From positions 62,001 through 126,000 of the forward strand of contig NZ_MTAZ01000004.1 in the NCBI RefSeq assembly GCF_002150785.1: DNA of 64,000 bases. Direction: 5' to 3'. Origin of the DNA: Arenibacter amylolyticus (GTDB lineage Bacteria > Bacteroidota > Bacteroidia > Flavobacteriales > Flavobacteriaceae). A program made the position numbers and the translations under genes. The notes under the pieces were generated by a model, which was not told the origin of the DNA, ran no database searches, and worked only from the letters and a program-made list of their open reading frames with translations. Of the stretch, positions 27,514 through 36,933 are shown in pieces; the first letter of the stretch is position 1; each line of letters opens with the position of its first letter.

Positions 27514-27704
27514 ATTGTGGGTAAAAATAGGGCTTTGCTTTTAGCTGTATTTCTGCTATCGCAATAGAAATTGACTTAAAAAGTAGGATTTTCACCACCC
27601 TAAAAAAGGTTTTTAGACCCCACTTTTAGGCTTTTCTTATGGTTTGGGAGGATATTACCCCTGCATTATTATCGATATCTTTGCAGTCTTAAATTTCGGT
27701 AGTT
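27514..27704. other. Intergenic region before the LLM oxidoreductase
   Basis: Divergent region between the possible small membrane peptide (minus) and the LLM oxidoreductase (plus). The clearest signal is TATCTTTG at 27676-27683 on the plus strand, an exact TAnnTTTG match 22 bases before the oxidoreductase ATG. I saw no RNA gene. Confidence 0.4.
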
Positions 27705-28721
27705 ATGAAGCAGGACAGTAAACATAGTTTAAAAGGGATGAAGTTTTCGGTATTAGACTTGGTACCGGTGGCCCAAGGAAACACGCACCTCCAATCCATG
27801 GAAAATAGTTTGGCGCTTGCACAGCATGTAGAGCGATTGGGATATGACCGATTTTGGATTTCTGAACACCATAATATGGATACCCTGGTAAGTTCTGCCA
27901 CCCCGCTTTTAATTGGGTATGTAGCACAGGGAACCAAAAGTATTAGAGTAGGTTCTGGTGGGGTGATGCTGCCCAACCACGCTCCTTTACTGGTTGCGGA
28001 GCAGTTTGGAACCTTAGAGACCCTTTATCCTGGAAGGATAGATCTTGGCTTGGGAAGGGCTCCCGGAACAGACCAGTTAACGGCCAAAGCATTGAGAAGG
28101 GACCGTCCCGAAACGGTGCACGATTTTCCCCGCGATATTGGGGAGCTGCAAACCTATTTTTCTTCGGAAAACCGCAACGCAGCCGTACGGGCCATCCCCG
28201 GAGAAGGATTGGATATTCCCCTGTACCTGTTGGGTTCTAGCACCTTTAGCGCTCAATTAGCTGGAATAAAAGGGCTGCCCTATGCCTTTGCCAGCCACTT
28301 TGCACCTACCCACCTACACGATGCGTTGCGTTTATACCATCAGAACTTTCAGCCTTCCAAGCAATGCAATACCCCTTACACCATAGCATGTGTAAATGTA
28401 ATTGCAGCCGATACCGATGAGAAAGCCAAACTTTTAGAGACTAGTTTGCAACAGCTGGCCTTGGGAATTATCAGGAATACTAGAAAACCCCTAGCACCCC
28501 CAGTGGAAAGTATGGATGGACTTTGGCATCCCCTAGAAAAGGTGCAGGTAGAGAAAATGATGCACTATAGTTTTGCGGGTTCTAAGGAAACCGTGCGAAA
28601 ACAGCTGGCATCGTTTGTGGAAGCTACCAGGGTAGATGAGGTTATGGTAGTGTCCCATATCTATAACCATGAAGACCGACTGCGATCTTACGAACTGCTA
28701 AGTACAATCTTTAAGGAATAG
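27705..28721 (+). CDS. LLM-class flavin-dependent oxidoreductase
   Basis: A 338-residue TIM-barrel protein of the bacterial luciferase-like monooxygenase family. It contains the family motifs FWISEHHNMDTLVSSATPLL near residues 47-65, IRVGSGGVMLPNHAPL at about 85-100 and DLGLGRAPGTDQ near 120. These flavin-using proteins reduce or oxidise varied substrates; without a reductase partner or a characterised homologue in view, the reaction is unknown. The single gene has its own promoter. The 338-residue length is typical for the MsnO8-like subgroup. Confidence 0.88.
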   Translation: MKQDSKHSLKGMKFSVLDLVPVAQGNTHLQSMENSLALAQHVERLGYDRFWISEHHNMDTLVSSATPLLIGYVAQGTKSIRVGSGGVMLPNHAPLLVAEQFGTLETLYPGRIDLGLGRAPGTDQLTAKALRRDRPETVHDFPRDIGELQTYFSSENRNAAVRAIPGEGLDIPLYLLGSSTFSAQLAGIKGLPYAFASHFAPTHLHDALRLYHQNFQPSKQCNTPYTIACVNVIAADTDEKAKLLETSLQQLALGIIRNTRKPLAPPVESMDGLWHPLEKVQVEKMMHYSFAGSKETVRKQLASFVEATRVDEVMVVSHIYNHEDRLRSYELLSTIFKE

Positions 28722-28744
28722 GCACGCAGGTTTTTAAAATTCCG

Positions 28745-28752
28745 TATTTTTG
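28745..28752 (+). promoter_or_regulatory. -7 promoter element of the HYC_CC_PP gene
   Basis: TATTTTTG matches TAnnTTTG exactly and ends 8 bases before the ATG at 28761. The transcript would have almost no leader, as at rbfA. Confidence 0.45.
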
Positions 28753-28760
28753 TGCGGTTC

Positions 28761-29177
28761 ATGAAAAGTGTTTTTCAAAAAATAGCAGCATTTAGCCTAG
28801 CACTATTAGTGCTTGGTGCTACCATGTCTTTTACCGTGGGTATGCACTATTGCGGAAAGACGCTGGTAGATTATTCGTTCTTTAACAAGGTGGAAAGCTG
28901 TGGAATGGAAATGATGCAGGTTCCGGAAATTGAAAGCTGCTCCATAGTGGTAGATAACTGTTGTATGGAGGAACACCTTACCTTTGAAGGGCAAGACATT
29001 CTAAAAAGTTCATGGGACCAACTTAAATTTCAGCAACAAGTGTTTGTGGCTTCCTTTTCCTATGGTTTTTTACAGATCTACAAAGGGGAAAATACAAACA
29101 CTCATCACTTTTTAGACTATTCCCCCCCCTATCTCGTACGGGACATTCCCATTTTGTATGAGACCTTCCTGCTTTGA
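28761..29177 (+). CDS. HYC_CC_PP family protein
   Basis: A 138-residue protein from the ATG at 28761 (MKSVFQKIAAFSLALLVLG). It shows an N-terminal signal-like hydrophobic segment and all three of the landmarks that give the family its name: MHYCGK near residue 30, an NCCMEE motif near 60-65 and a YSPPYLVRD ending in the C-terminal third. There are five cysteines beyond the signal, suited to metal binding. The function is not known. In Bacteroidetes it often accompanies copper or heavy-metal genes as far as I recall; here it leads the copper group. The frame reaches further upstream to a GTG at 28752, but that is inside the promoter. Confidence 0.8.
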   Translation: MKSVFQKIAAFSLALLVLGATMSFTVGMHYCGKTLVDYSFFNKVESCGMEMMQVPEIESCSIVVDNCCMEEHLTFEGQDILKSSWDQLKFQQQVFVASFSYGFLQIYKGENTNTHHFLDYSPPYLVRDIPILYETFLL

Positions 29178-29445
29178 TTTTCATTACCTTATAGAAAACA
29201 GCGACTAACAGCAATAGTTGTTTAAGACCAGCTGCCAGTGTTTTTTATAGGACCCCTTTATTTGTGTAAGAATTACAAACAAGGAGCTCCATGGAGCACA
29301 GGGGATGGTTAGGGCTGCTCCCAGTTTAGATGAATATTCCCTGATGGAGTTATTGCGAAGATTGGGAGCGCAATGAACTAAGAAGCAGATTGGCGTGAAA
29401 CAAGCCTATAAATTAGAATAACATTAATTATAAAATCAATTAAAA

Positions 29446-30015
29446 ATGAATACAGTAAAACTAAAAATTGGAGTACTAGCCTTAGGATTATTAAGCATGG
29501 GAATGATGTCTTGTAAGGAGACCAAAAAGAATACCGATCAAAATGCAGCAAATGCACAGGCACAAGGAGTTGCTTCGGAACAAGAAGCGACGGGGGTGGC
29601 CTTGATCATCAACGATTATATGAAGCTTAAAGATGCCTTGGTAGGAGACAACCAAGAATTGGCTGCGAAAGCAGGGGAGACGCTGGCAGGCACTCTATCC
29701 ACTATGGAGGCAAATACCTTGGCAGATTCCAAGGAGGCCGAGTTGCAGGCTATTATTGATGCGGCCAAGGAAAGTGCCAATCAGATTGCTAAGAGCGCTA
29801 TTACCCAACAGCGAGAGCACTTTGAGGGACTTAGTGATAATTTGGTGAGCTTAGTAGCCATTGCCGGGACTCCAATGCCCTTGTATCAGCAATTCTGCCC
29901 AATGTATAAGGACGATAAAGGTGGTATGTGGGTAAGTACGGAAAAAGCGGTATTGAACCCATATTTTGGAAGCCAAATGTTGAAATGTGGATTTGTACAG
30001 AAGGAACTAAACTAG
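29446..30015 (+). CDS. DUF3347-domain lipoprotein
   Basis: A 189-residue lipoprotein with signal MNTVKLKIGVLALGLLSMG and lipobox MMSC (Cys23). After a Q/A-rich linker comes the DUF3347 domain: a helical part (VALIINDYMKLKDALVGD) and a C-terminal block FCPMYKDDKGGMWVS ... NPYFGSQMLKCG. The conserved CPM-Y and LKCG cysteines and the methionines are in keeping with copper or other soft-metal binding. The domain is usually seen with CusB-like efflux adaptors and copper genes. The gene lies between the HYC_CC_PP gene and the HMA-AraC regulator. The reaction or partner is unknown. Confidence 0.8.
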   Translation: MNTVKLKIGVLALGLLSMGMMSCKETKKNTDQNAANAQAQGVASEQEATGVALIINDYMKLKDALVGDNQELAAKAGETLAGTLSTMEANTLADSKEAELQAIIDAAKESANQIAKSAITQQREHFEGLSDNLVSLVAIAGTPMPLYQQFCPMYKDDKGGMWVSTEKAVLNPYFGSQMLKCGFVQKELN

Positions 30016-30095
30016 GCCACCACCTAGTATTTGGACAGGGACGATAGGAGTCGTATATTATCTTAGAAATAGGGTACTAGACGTCAGATATCTAG

Positions 30096-30668
30096 ATGGG
30101 CATGAAAAAAAAGATTCTCGTAAAAAACATGGTGTGCAATAGGTGCATTACCTTTTTGGAACAGGAGTTCCAAAAGGTGGGCCTAAGGGTAGATTCCATT
30201 GTTTTGGGAGAAATTGTCTATGAAGAAAAAGAAGGAATTGGTGCCGCTGTGATAGAAGACTTGCTAAGGAGAAATGGCTTTGAACTAATAAAGGATACCG
30301 GCGAAATACTTGTCGAACAAATAAAATTAGCCTTGTTAGAAGCGGTAGATCAACTGGATGCCGGCTCCGAAGAAAACCTATCGTCCTACCTGTCCAAAAG
30401 ACTTAATAGGGAGTATTCCGTATTGAGCAAATTATTCAGTAAATTAGAGGGAGTCACCATAGAACGGTATTATATCCACCTAAAAATAGAGAAGGCCAAA
30501 GAACTGATTCAGCTACAACAACTTAACTTCTCTGAAATTGCCTATGGTCTAAACTATAAGAGCAGTAGCCATTTGGCATCCCAATTTAAATCCATGACCG
30601 GGATGTCTATGAGCGATTATAAGAACTCACAGCAGTGGGGAAGGAAGCCTTTGGACCAAATAGTATAA
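30096..30668 (+). CDS. HMA-AraC fusion transcriptional regulator
   Basis: A 190-residue protein in two parts. Residues 1-70 resemble a heavy-metal-associated (HMA) ferredoxin-like domain, with metal-binding MVCNRC (Cys at about 13 and 16) in the correct loop. Residues 95-180 form an AraC-type double helix-turn-helix (LSSYLSKRLNREYSVLSKLF ... LNFSEIAYGLNYKSSSHLA), followed by the family end TGMSMSDYK. The HMA part could be the sensor, receiving copper directly, and the HTH part the DNA-binding output. The upstream gene for the regulated pump follows 73 bases later. Either ATG 30096 or 30102 could be used. Confidence 0.85.
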   Translation: MGMKKKILVKNMVCNRCITFLEQEFQKVGLRVDSIVLGEIVYEEKEGIGAAVIEDLLRRNGFELIKDTGEILVEQIKLALLEAVDQLDAGSEENLSSYLSKRLNREYSVLSKLFSKLEGVTIERYYIHLKIEKAKELIQLQQLNFSEIAYGLNYKSSSHLASQFKSMTGMSMSDYKNSQQWGRKPLDQIV

Positions 30669-30741
30669 ACATCCTCCACAATTGTGATAACCATCTGGCT
30701 TTGGATGGGCTAACTTTGAGTTTTCACTTAAAACTTTTACA

Positions 30742-33504
30742 ATGACACATACCTATACCATAGTTGGAATGACCTGTAATGGTTGCAGGAGCCACGTAGA
30801 GGAAACCTTGAAAAAGGTGGAGGGGGTTACCAATGCTTCGGTAGACCTAGCAAAGGCAGAGGCCACAATAGAAATGAAGGAGCATATTGGGATTGAGAAA
30901 TTTCAAAGGGCTCTGGAGAAAGAAGGAGGCCGTTATAGTATTGCCATGCAGGGAGAGGAGCGGCTTCAGCAGCAGGAATCCCATAAAAACATCAATGGTG
31001 GCGGTACTGCCACCTATTCCATATTTGGAATGACCTGTAATGGTTGCAGGAGCCATGTAGAGGAAACCTTAAAAAAGGTGGAGGGGGTTTCCAATGCTTC
31101 GGTAGACCTGGCAAAGGCAGAGGCTACTATAGAAATGAAGGAGCCTATTGGGATTGAGAAATTTCAAAGTGCCTTGGAGAAAGACGGTGGCCGTTATAGT
31201 ATTGCTATGCCAGGAGAGGAAGCACCGGACCACCTAAAAAATCCTAAAAAAGAAGTAAAGGGTACGGGAACAGGGACCTTTTACTGCCCTATGCATTGTG
31301 AGGGCGATAAGACCTACGACAAGGCAGGTGACTGCCCAGTCTGTGGAATGGATTTGGTGGAAGAAGTGAAAATGGATGCCTTTGGCGCTACCCAATATAC
31401 CTGTCCCATGCATCCAGAAATAATAGCGGACGATCCCGGTGATTGCCCTATTTGTGGCATGGATCTGGTACCGGTGGAAGCAGATGTTTCTGCCGAAGAA
31501 AAGAATTACAAAAAGTTGCTCCGTAAGTTTTGGATAGCGGGAATTTTTACCCTGCCGATTTTTATCATCGCCATGTCCGAAATGATTCCCAATAATCCAT
31601 TGTACAATATACTTTCCATGAATTATTGGAACTGGATACAATTTGCACTCTCTATCCCAGTGGTGTTTTATGCTACATGGATGTTTTTTGAACGGGCCTA
31701 TTGTTCCATTAAAACATGGAACCTCAATATGTTTACCCTAATCGGTATTGGGGCGGGAGTAGCGTGGTTGTTCAGTTTTTTCGGCTTGTTGTTTCCCGAT
31801 TTTTTCCCCGAACAATTTAAGACCCATCACGGAACGGTGCATGTATACTTTGAAGCGGCCACCGTTATCCTAACCTTGGTTTTAATGGGGCAGTTGTTGG
31901 AAGCGAGGGCACACAGTAAAACGAATAATGCGGTAAAGGAACTGCTGAAATTGGCTCCCAATAAAGCGACCAGAGTTGTTGATGGGGAGGAAGAAACCAT
32001 TGCAATCCATAAGATAAAAATAGGCGATTTGCTTCGCGTTAAACCTGGAGAGAAAATACCGGTAGACGGAACCATCCGTGAAGGAAACTCGTCCGTAGAC
32101 GAGTCCATGATTACCGGAGAACCCATTCCTGTGGATAAAGGGGAGGGCGATACCGTTAATTCTGGGACCATCAACGGTCAGCAATCCTTTGTGATGGAAG
32201 CCCAAAAAGTGGGATCGGATACCTTGCTGGCGCAGATAATAGAGATGGTGAACAAGGCCAGTAGGAGTCAGGCTCCCATACAAAAGCTAGCCGATAAGAT
32301 TTCTGCCTACTTTGTGCCTATTGTGGTGTTGGTGGCTGTTATCACCTTTTTTGTATGGGCTATTGTAGGACCAGAACCTGCCTATGTGTTTGCTTTGGTA
32401 AATGCCATAGCAGTACTGATTATTGCTTGTCCCTGTGCGCTTGGACTCGCCACCCCAATGTCTGTAATGGTGGGGGTAGGGAAAGGCGCCCAATCTGGGG
32501 TCCTATTAAAAAATGCGGAATCGCTGGAGCGGATGGATAAGATAGACACCCTTATTATTGATAAGACAGGTACCATAACCGAGGGGAAACCCTCTGTAGA
32601 AAGTGTTAATAGTAGCTCTCCCGATTATAGCGAGGAGCAAGTACTGCAATATATCTATGCGGTGAACGCCCAGAGCGAACATCCCCTAGCAGAAGCAACG
32701 GTTAATTTTGCCAAAGAAAAGAAAGTTTCGTTGTGGTCCGTGACAGATTTTAATTCCGTAACCGGAAAAGGTGTTGCTGGAACCGTGGATGGTAAAAAAG
32801 TAGCGTTGGGGAATAAAAAGATGATGGAAGAAGCCCAGGTGAAGCTGTCTAGCCAATTGCAGGAAGCAGTTTTGGAAGAACAGAAAATGGGTAAAACCGT
32901 TCCCTTTTTAGCCGTAGATAATGTAGGTGTAGGCTATGTGGTAATCAGTGATAAGATAAAGGAAAGCAGTAAGAGCGCCATTGCGCAGCTGCAGTCGCAC
33001 GGAATTGAAGTGATGATGTTGACCGGGGATAATCACGATACTGCAAAGGCGGTGGCAGAAACCTTGGGCCTTTCCAATTTTAAAGCCGAAATGCTACCAC
33101 AGGATAAATTAACGGTGGTAGAGCAGTTGCAAAAAGAAGGTAAAAAAGTTGCCATGGCCGGGGATGGGATCAACGATGCCCCCGCATTGGCAAAAGCCGA
33201 TGTCGGTATCGCTATGGGCACCGGAACCGATGTAGCTATAGAAAGCGCAGGGATTACCTTGGTGAAAGGAGACTTGCAAGGGATTGTAAAAGCCAGGAAC
33301 CTGAGTGAAAAGGTGATGGGGAATATTAAACAAAACCTGTTCTTTGCGCTCATTTACAATACCCTTGGGGTGCCAATTGCAGCAGGAGTCCTCTATCCTG
33401 TATTTGGATTACTGCTCTCCCCTATGATTGCCGCACTGGCGATGAGTTTTAGCTCGGTATCAGTTATAGCAAATGCTCTGAGGCTGCGGGCAGCAAAAAT
33501 ATAA
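30742..33504 (+). CDS. copA: Copper-type P1B ATPase with duplicated HMA domain
   Basis: A 920-residue pump. Two N-terminal HMA domains have CNGC at residues 12-15 and 99-102 and are nearly identical, joined by a Q-rich linker. Two YHS-like heavy-metal-binding zinc-ribbon segments follow: [13 protein letters not shown] at about 181 and [14 protein letters not shown] at about 219, each ending CGMDL. The core has eight TM segments with the copper-type CPC motif (563-565), DKTGT with phospho-Asp607, TGE, the HP motif and GDGINDAP around 808. CPC plus HMA domains points to Cu+ export. It is the last gene of the copper group, ending in a strong terminator. Confidence 0.92.
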   Translation: MTHTYTIVGMTCNGCRSHVEETLKKVEGVTNASVDLAKAEATIEMKEHIGIEKFQRALEKEGGRYSIAMQGEERLQQQESHKNINGGGTATYSIFGMTCNGCRSHVEETLKKVEGVSNASVDLAKAEATIEMKEPIGIEKFQSALEKDGGRYSIAMPGEEAPDHLKNPKKEVKGTGTGTFYCPMHCEGDKTYDKAGDCPVCGMDLVEEVKMDAFGATQYTCPMHPEIIADDPGDCPICGMDLVPVEADVSAEEKNYKKLLRKFWIAGIFTLPIFIIAMSEMIPNNPLYNILSMNYWNWIQFALSIPVVFYATWMFFERAYCSIKTWNLNMFTLIGIGAGVAWLFSFFGLLFPDFFPEQFKTHHGTVHVYFEAATVILTLVLMGQLLEARAHSKTNNAVKELLKLAPNKATRVVDGEEETIAIHKIKIGDLLRVKPGEKIPVDGTIREGNSSVDESMITGEPIPVDKGEGDTVNSGTINGQQSFVMEAQKVGSDTLLAQIIEMVNKASRSQAPIQKLADKISAYFVPIVVLVAVITFFVWAIVGPEPAYVFALVNAIAVLIIACPCALGLATPMSVMVGVGKGAQSGVLLKNAESLERMDKIDTLIIDKTGTITEGKPSVESVNSSSPDYSEEQVLQYIYAVNAQSEHPLAEATVNFAKEKKVSLWSVTDFNSVTGKGVAGTVDGKKVALGNKKMMEEAQVKLSSQLQEAVLEEQKMGKTVPFLAVDNVGVGYVVISDKIKESSKSAIAQLQSHGIEVMMLTGDNHDTAKAVAETLGLSNFKAEMLPQDKLTVVEQLQKEGKKVAMAGDGINDAPALAKADVGIAMGTGTDVAIESAGITLVKGDLQGIVKARNLSEKVMGNIKQNLFFALIYNTLGVPIAAGVLYPVFGLLLSPMIAALAMSFSSVSVIANALRLRAAKI
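30751..31221 (+). repeat. Tandem HMA-domain duplication inside copA
   Basis: Two 210-base copies, 30751-30960 and 31012-31221, repeat at a 261-base period. Counting by eye there are about 18 differences, most at third codon positions, so the copies are about 91 percent identical and protein-level changes are few. It reads as a recent in-frame duplication or gene conversion. Confidence 0.9.
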
Positions 33505-33526
33505 CCCTAGAAAAGAGGGTGTTTTT

Positions 33527-33568
33527 AAGCGGACTTTGATTGATAAAATCAGAGTCCGCTTTTTTTTG
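33527..33568 (+). terminator. Intrinsic terminator after copA
   Basis: A 15-base stem (33527-33541 with 33547-33561, one G-T pair) around a GATAA loop, then eight T. Ends the copper operon. Confidence 0.88.
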
Positions 33569-33701
33569 TCCTAGTAGTACAAGGATGATAGGATTTCTGC
33601 CTACCCTTAGAACTAGCTTTGCGGCAAATACCCCACTCCACTCCTTAGCTAACAATAAGTTAACATAGCTTGGTTTTAATCACAATCCCTTAACATTCTA
33701 C

Positions 33702-33734
33702 TTGAATCCGGTTAACCTGTGAAGCTCATATTTG
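33702..33734 (+). promoter_or_regulatory. Promoter of the SusC/SusD operon
   Basis: A TTG at 33702-33704 is 22 bases before CATATTTG (33727-33734), one mismatch from TAnnTTTG. The susC-like ATG lies 36 bases on. Confidence 0.4.
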
Positions 33735-33770
33735 CGGCCTATTAATAACTAATACAATCTTTAGAACAAC

Positions 33771-36700
33771 ATGATGAGGACGCAATTTATTTTAATAATG
33801 GCTTTATTGGCATTTGTAACCGGCCACTCTCAAAAACTCTTTGAGGGAACGGTTCTGGATGAGAACATGCTGCCCTTGCCAGGGGCTTCGGTAGTAATAA
33901 AAGGAAGCACCATAGGGGTGGCGGCCGATTTTGATGGGGTTTTTCAAATCGAATTGCCTACAGGTGACGAAACCTTGGTAGTATCGTACATAGGATATAT
34001 TGCCCAAGAAATTGAAACGGGGGGTAAGGATAGGATGGACATTCAGCTACTACCAGATTCCCAAATATTGGATGAGGTAGTGGTTACCGCTTTGGGAATT
34101 AGTCGTGCAGAGAAAAAAATTGGCTATGCCACCCAAACCATCGATACCGAAATAATAGAGGAGGTAAATGCACCCAACGTGGGGAGTTTATTCTCGGGGC
34201 AGGTAGCCGGACTCTCGGTGAGTAATCCTACCGGACTTTTTCAAAAGCCATCCTTTTCCCTAAGGGGGAAAACGCCGCTGGTGGTTATCGATGGTATTGC
34301 CGTAGAAACCGATTTTTATGATGTTTCCGCCAATGATATTGCCAATATCAATGTGTTGAAAGGCACCACTGCCTCGGCATTGTATGGTTCTAGAGGTAGG
34401 AACGGGGCTATATTGATTACTACAAAAAATGCAAAAACCGATGGGTTGGAGGTCACCGTGTCCCATAATACCATGGTTTCAGCCGGATTTACCGTATTTC
34501 CCGAAACCCAAAACCAATACGGGAACGGTTCCAATGGGAAGTATGAGTTTTGGGACGGTAAGGATGGGGGGGTGTCCGATGGCGATATGATCTGGGGCCC
34601 TAAATTTGAACCCGGCGTATTGGTATCCCAATGGAACAGCCCAATCTATGATAAGGTAACCAATGAAACCATTCCGTGGTGGGGCGATGTTTCTGGTACC
34701 CAGTACGACGATAAGTCCAGATACTCCCGTGTACCTACCCCTTGGAAATATCACAACAACTTAAAAGATTTCTTGGAGCCGGGCTATATCGCCTCCACAG
34801 AGTTTGCCATCGCCAACAAATCGGAAAAAGGAGCCTTTAGATTGGCAGGGAATTTTTCTAGCCAAAAAGATAGGGTGCCCAACGCTAGCCTAAAAACTGG
34901 GGGCTTAAGCTTTAAGGCCACCACCAATTTATCCGAAGCACTTACGCTAGACAGTAAGTTGTCTTATAATAAAGTATACTCCCCTAACTATCCCAGACAT
35001 GGCTATGGGCCCAAAAACCATATGTATACCATTCTAATTTGGATGGGGGACGATGTAAATGGAAAAGAATTGGACCAGCACCGTTACGTTCCTGGACAGG
35101 AAGGCTACCGGCAGGCAAATTATAATTACGCCTGGTATAACAATGTGTACTTTGCTGCCCATGAACTCAACCAGAAATACGATGCCGATCTTATAAACGC
35201 ACAGCTGGCGCTGAACTATGATATTACTAATGAACTAAAAGTACAGGCAAGGGGATCTGCCGTGATACAGGATATTTTTGAGGACCGGCAAAGCCCCAAG
35301 AGCTATTTAAATTATGGCGATGCTAGGGATGGGGACTACAAGACGTGGAACCGAAACAGGCTAACGGTAGATTATGATATCCTTGCTACCTATAACAAAG
35401 ATATATCCGAAGATTTTTCCTTTGATATCAATGCTGGGGCCTCCTCCTTTTATAGGAAATACCAGGAAGAGTACAATTCTACGGATGGTTTGGTGGTTCC
35501 TTTTGTTTATAGTTTAAACAATACCAAGGGATCGGTAGCGGCAAAAACCTATCTAGAGGAAAAAGCTACCAATAGCGTGTATGCAACCTTAGGAATGGAT
35601 CTTTATAATGCCGTCTTCCTAAATATAGCGGCTCGGAACGATTGGTCTTCTAGCTTGCCAAAGGAAAATAGATCCTATTTTTACCCTTCGGCCTCCCTTA
35701 GTACAGTGGTATCCAATTATGTGAACCTTCCCTTAGGGATAGATTATCTAAAAGCGTTTGGCTCATGGGCGAAGGTTTCCAGTGACCTAGGGCCCTATAG
35801 TACTGCTTCCTACTATACCAATAATGGGGTGTTTGGAGGGAATGTTAAATTGGAATACCCCAATGGTTTGGTCAATCCCAATATTCAACCAGAAAGTTCT
35901 ACCTCCTATGAATTGGGGTTGAGTTCGGCCTTTCTACAAAACCAATTGCGATTAGACCTTACCTATTACCATGTGGTAGATACCAACCAGATTATAGATT
36001 TGCCAATATCTAACACCTCTGGTTTTGAAAACCGAAAGGTGAACGGCAACGAATATACTACCAAGGGACTAGAGGTTGTTTTGGGGGCTACACCTTTTCG
36101 CACCGATACCTTTAGGTGGGATGCTACAGCTAACTGGAGTAGAAAGGTACAGCGGATTACGGACATTTATGGGGAGAACTCTACCTATAAGGACCTAAGG
36201 TTAAATGATCGTGCCGATAGTTATTATGCCACCGTTTGGCAGAAAACAGCTGATGGGGATTTAATTCTAAATGATCAGGGAATGCCCATTCGCGATAATT
36301 TTAAACAGCGATTAGGCCATTCCGATCCCAGTTGGACCCTTGGGCTTCAAAATACCTTTAAGTACAAAAACCTTTCTGTAAACATCGGTATTGATGGGGT
36401 TTGGGGCGGATTGATGCGTTCCGTAACGGTAGAGAAAATGTGGTGGGGCGGGAAGCATCCCAACTCAACGGAATTCCGGGATGCGGAATATGCCGCTGGG
36501 AAACCGGTGTACGTGCCCAATGGGGTTACCGTGACGGGAGGAGAATTGGTGCAGGATGTGGATGGTAGTGTTATTTCCGATACTAGGACGTATCAGAAAA
36601 ACACCACTGCGGTAAGTTGGCAGACCTGGTCCCAAAATTATCCTTACCGGGCAGCAGTGAGCTATAAGGAAAACAAAAAGTTTGCGAATGTTTTTGATCG

Positions 36701-36914
36701 CAGCTTCTTTAAACTGCGTACCCTATCCTTTAAATATGACTTTACCGATTTGGCCAATATAAAAGGGGTAAAGCAGCTAGAGACTACCTTGAGCGGATAT
36801 AATCTTTTCGTTTGGAAAAAAGCGGATATTATTGATCCCGACTTTGGAAACGACAACAACCTGCAAGACCCGTCTACCAGATATATCGGCATGGGGGTTA
36901 AGGTGAAATTCTAA
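33771..36914 (+). CDS. SusC/RagA-family TonB-dependent transporter
   Basis: A 1047-residue outer membrane protein: signal peptide (to about HSQ, residue 21), CarboxypepD-regulatory-like domain at 22-105 (GTVLDENMLPLPGASVVIKG), TonB box region, plug (about 110-220, with FSGQVAGLSVSN and DDVSANDIANINVLKGTTASALYG-type motif) and 22-strand beta barrel to the C-terminal Phe. Energy comes from TonB-ExbBD. There is no N-terminal STN signalling domain, so no direct anti-sigma-factor control is expected. It is paired with the SusD-like gene 19 bases downstream. The substrate is not known. Confidence 0.92.
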   Translation: MMRTQFILIMALLAFVTGHSQKLFEGTVLDENMLPLPGASVVIKGSTIGVAADFDGVFQIELPTGDETLVVSYIGYIAQEIETGGKDRMDIQLLPDSQILDEVVVTALGISRAEKKIGYATQTIDTEIIEEVNAPNVGSLFSGQVAGLSVSNPTGLFQKPSFSLRGKTPLVVIDGIAVETDFYDVSANDIANINVLKGTTASALYGSRGRNGAILITTKNAKTDGLEVTVSHNTMVSAGFTVFPETQNQYGNGSNGKYEFWDGKDGGVSDGDMIWGPKFEPGVLVSQWNSPIYDKVTNETIPWWGDVSGTQYDDKSRYSRVPTPWKYHNNLKDFLEPGYIASTEFAIANKSEKGAFRLAGNFSSQKDRVPNASLKTGGLSFKATTNLSEALTLDSKLSYNKVYSPNYPRHGYGPKNHMYTILIWMGDDVNGKELDQHRYVPGQEGYRQANYNYAWYNNVYFAAHELNQKYDADLINAQLALNYDITNELKVQARGSAVIQDIFEDRQSPKSYLNYGDARDGDYKTWNRNRLTVDYDILATYNKDISEDFSFDINAGASSFYRKYQEEYNSTDGLVVPFVYSLNNTKGSVAAKTYLEEKATNSVYATLGMDLYNAVFLNIAARNDWSSSLPKENRSYFYPSASLSTVVSNYVNLPLGIDYLKAFGSWAKVSSDLGPYSTASYYTNNGVFGGNVKLEYPNGLVNPNIQPESSTSYELGLSSAFLQNQLRLDLTYYHVVDTNQIIDLPISNTSGFENRKVNGNEYTTKGLEVVLGATPFRTDTFRWDATANWSRKVQRITDIYGENSTYKDLRLNDRADSYYATVWQKTADGDLILNDQGMPIRDNFKQRLGHSDPSWTLGLQNTFKYKNLSVNIGIDGVWGGLMRSVTVEKMWWGGKHPNSTEFRDAEYAAGKPVYVPNGVTVTGGELVQDVDGSVISDTRTYQKNTTAVSWQTWSQNYPYRAAVSYKENKKFANVFDRSFFKLRTLSFKYDFTDLANIKGVKQLETTLSGYNLFVWKKADIIDPDFGNDNNLQDPSTRYIGMGVKVKF

Positions 36915-36933
36915 TAATGCTAATAAAAAGAAC

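Noticed and set aside
29286-29297. GCTCCATGGAGC palindrome upstream of the DUF3347 gene
   Set aside because: A 12-base palindrome is expected several times by chance in 64 kb, and nothing else marks it as an operator.
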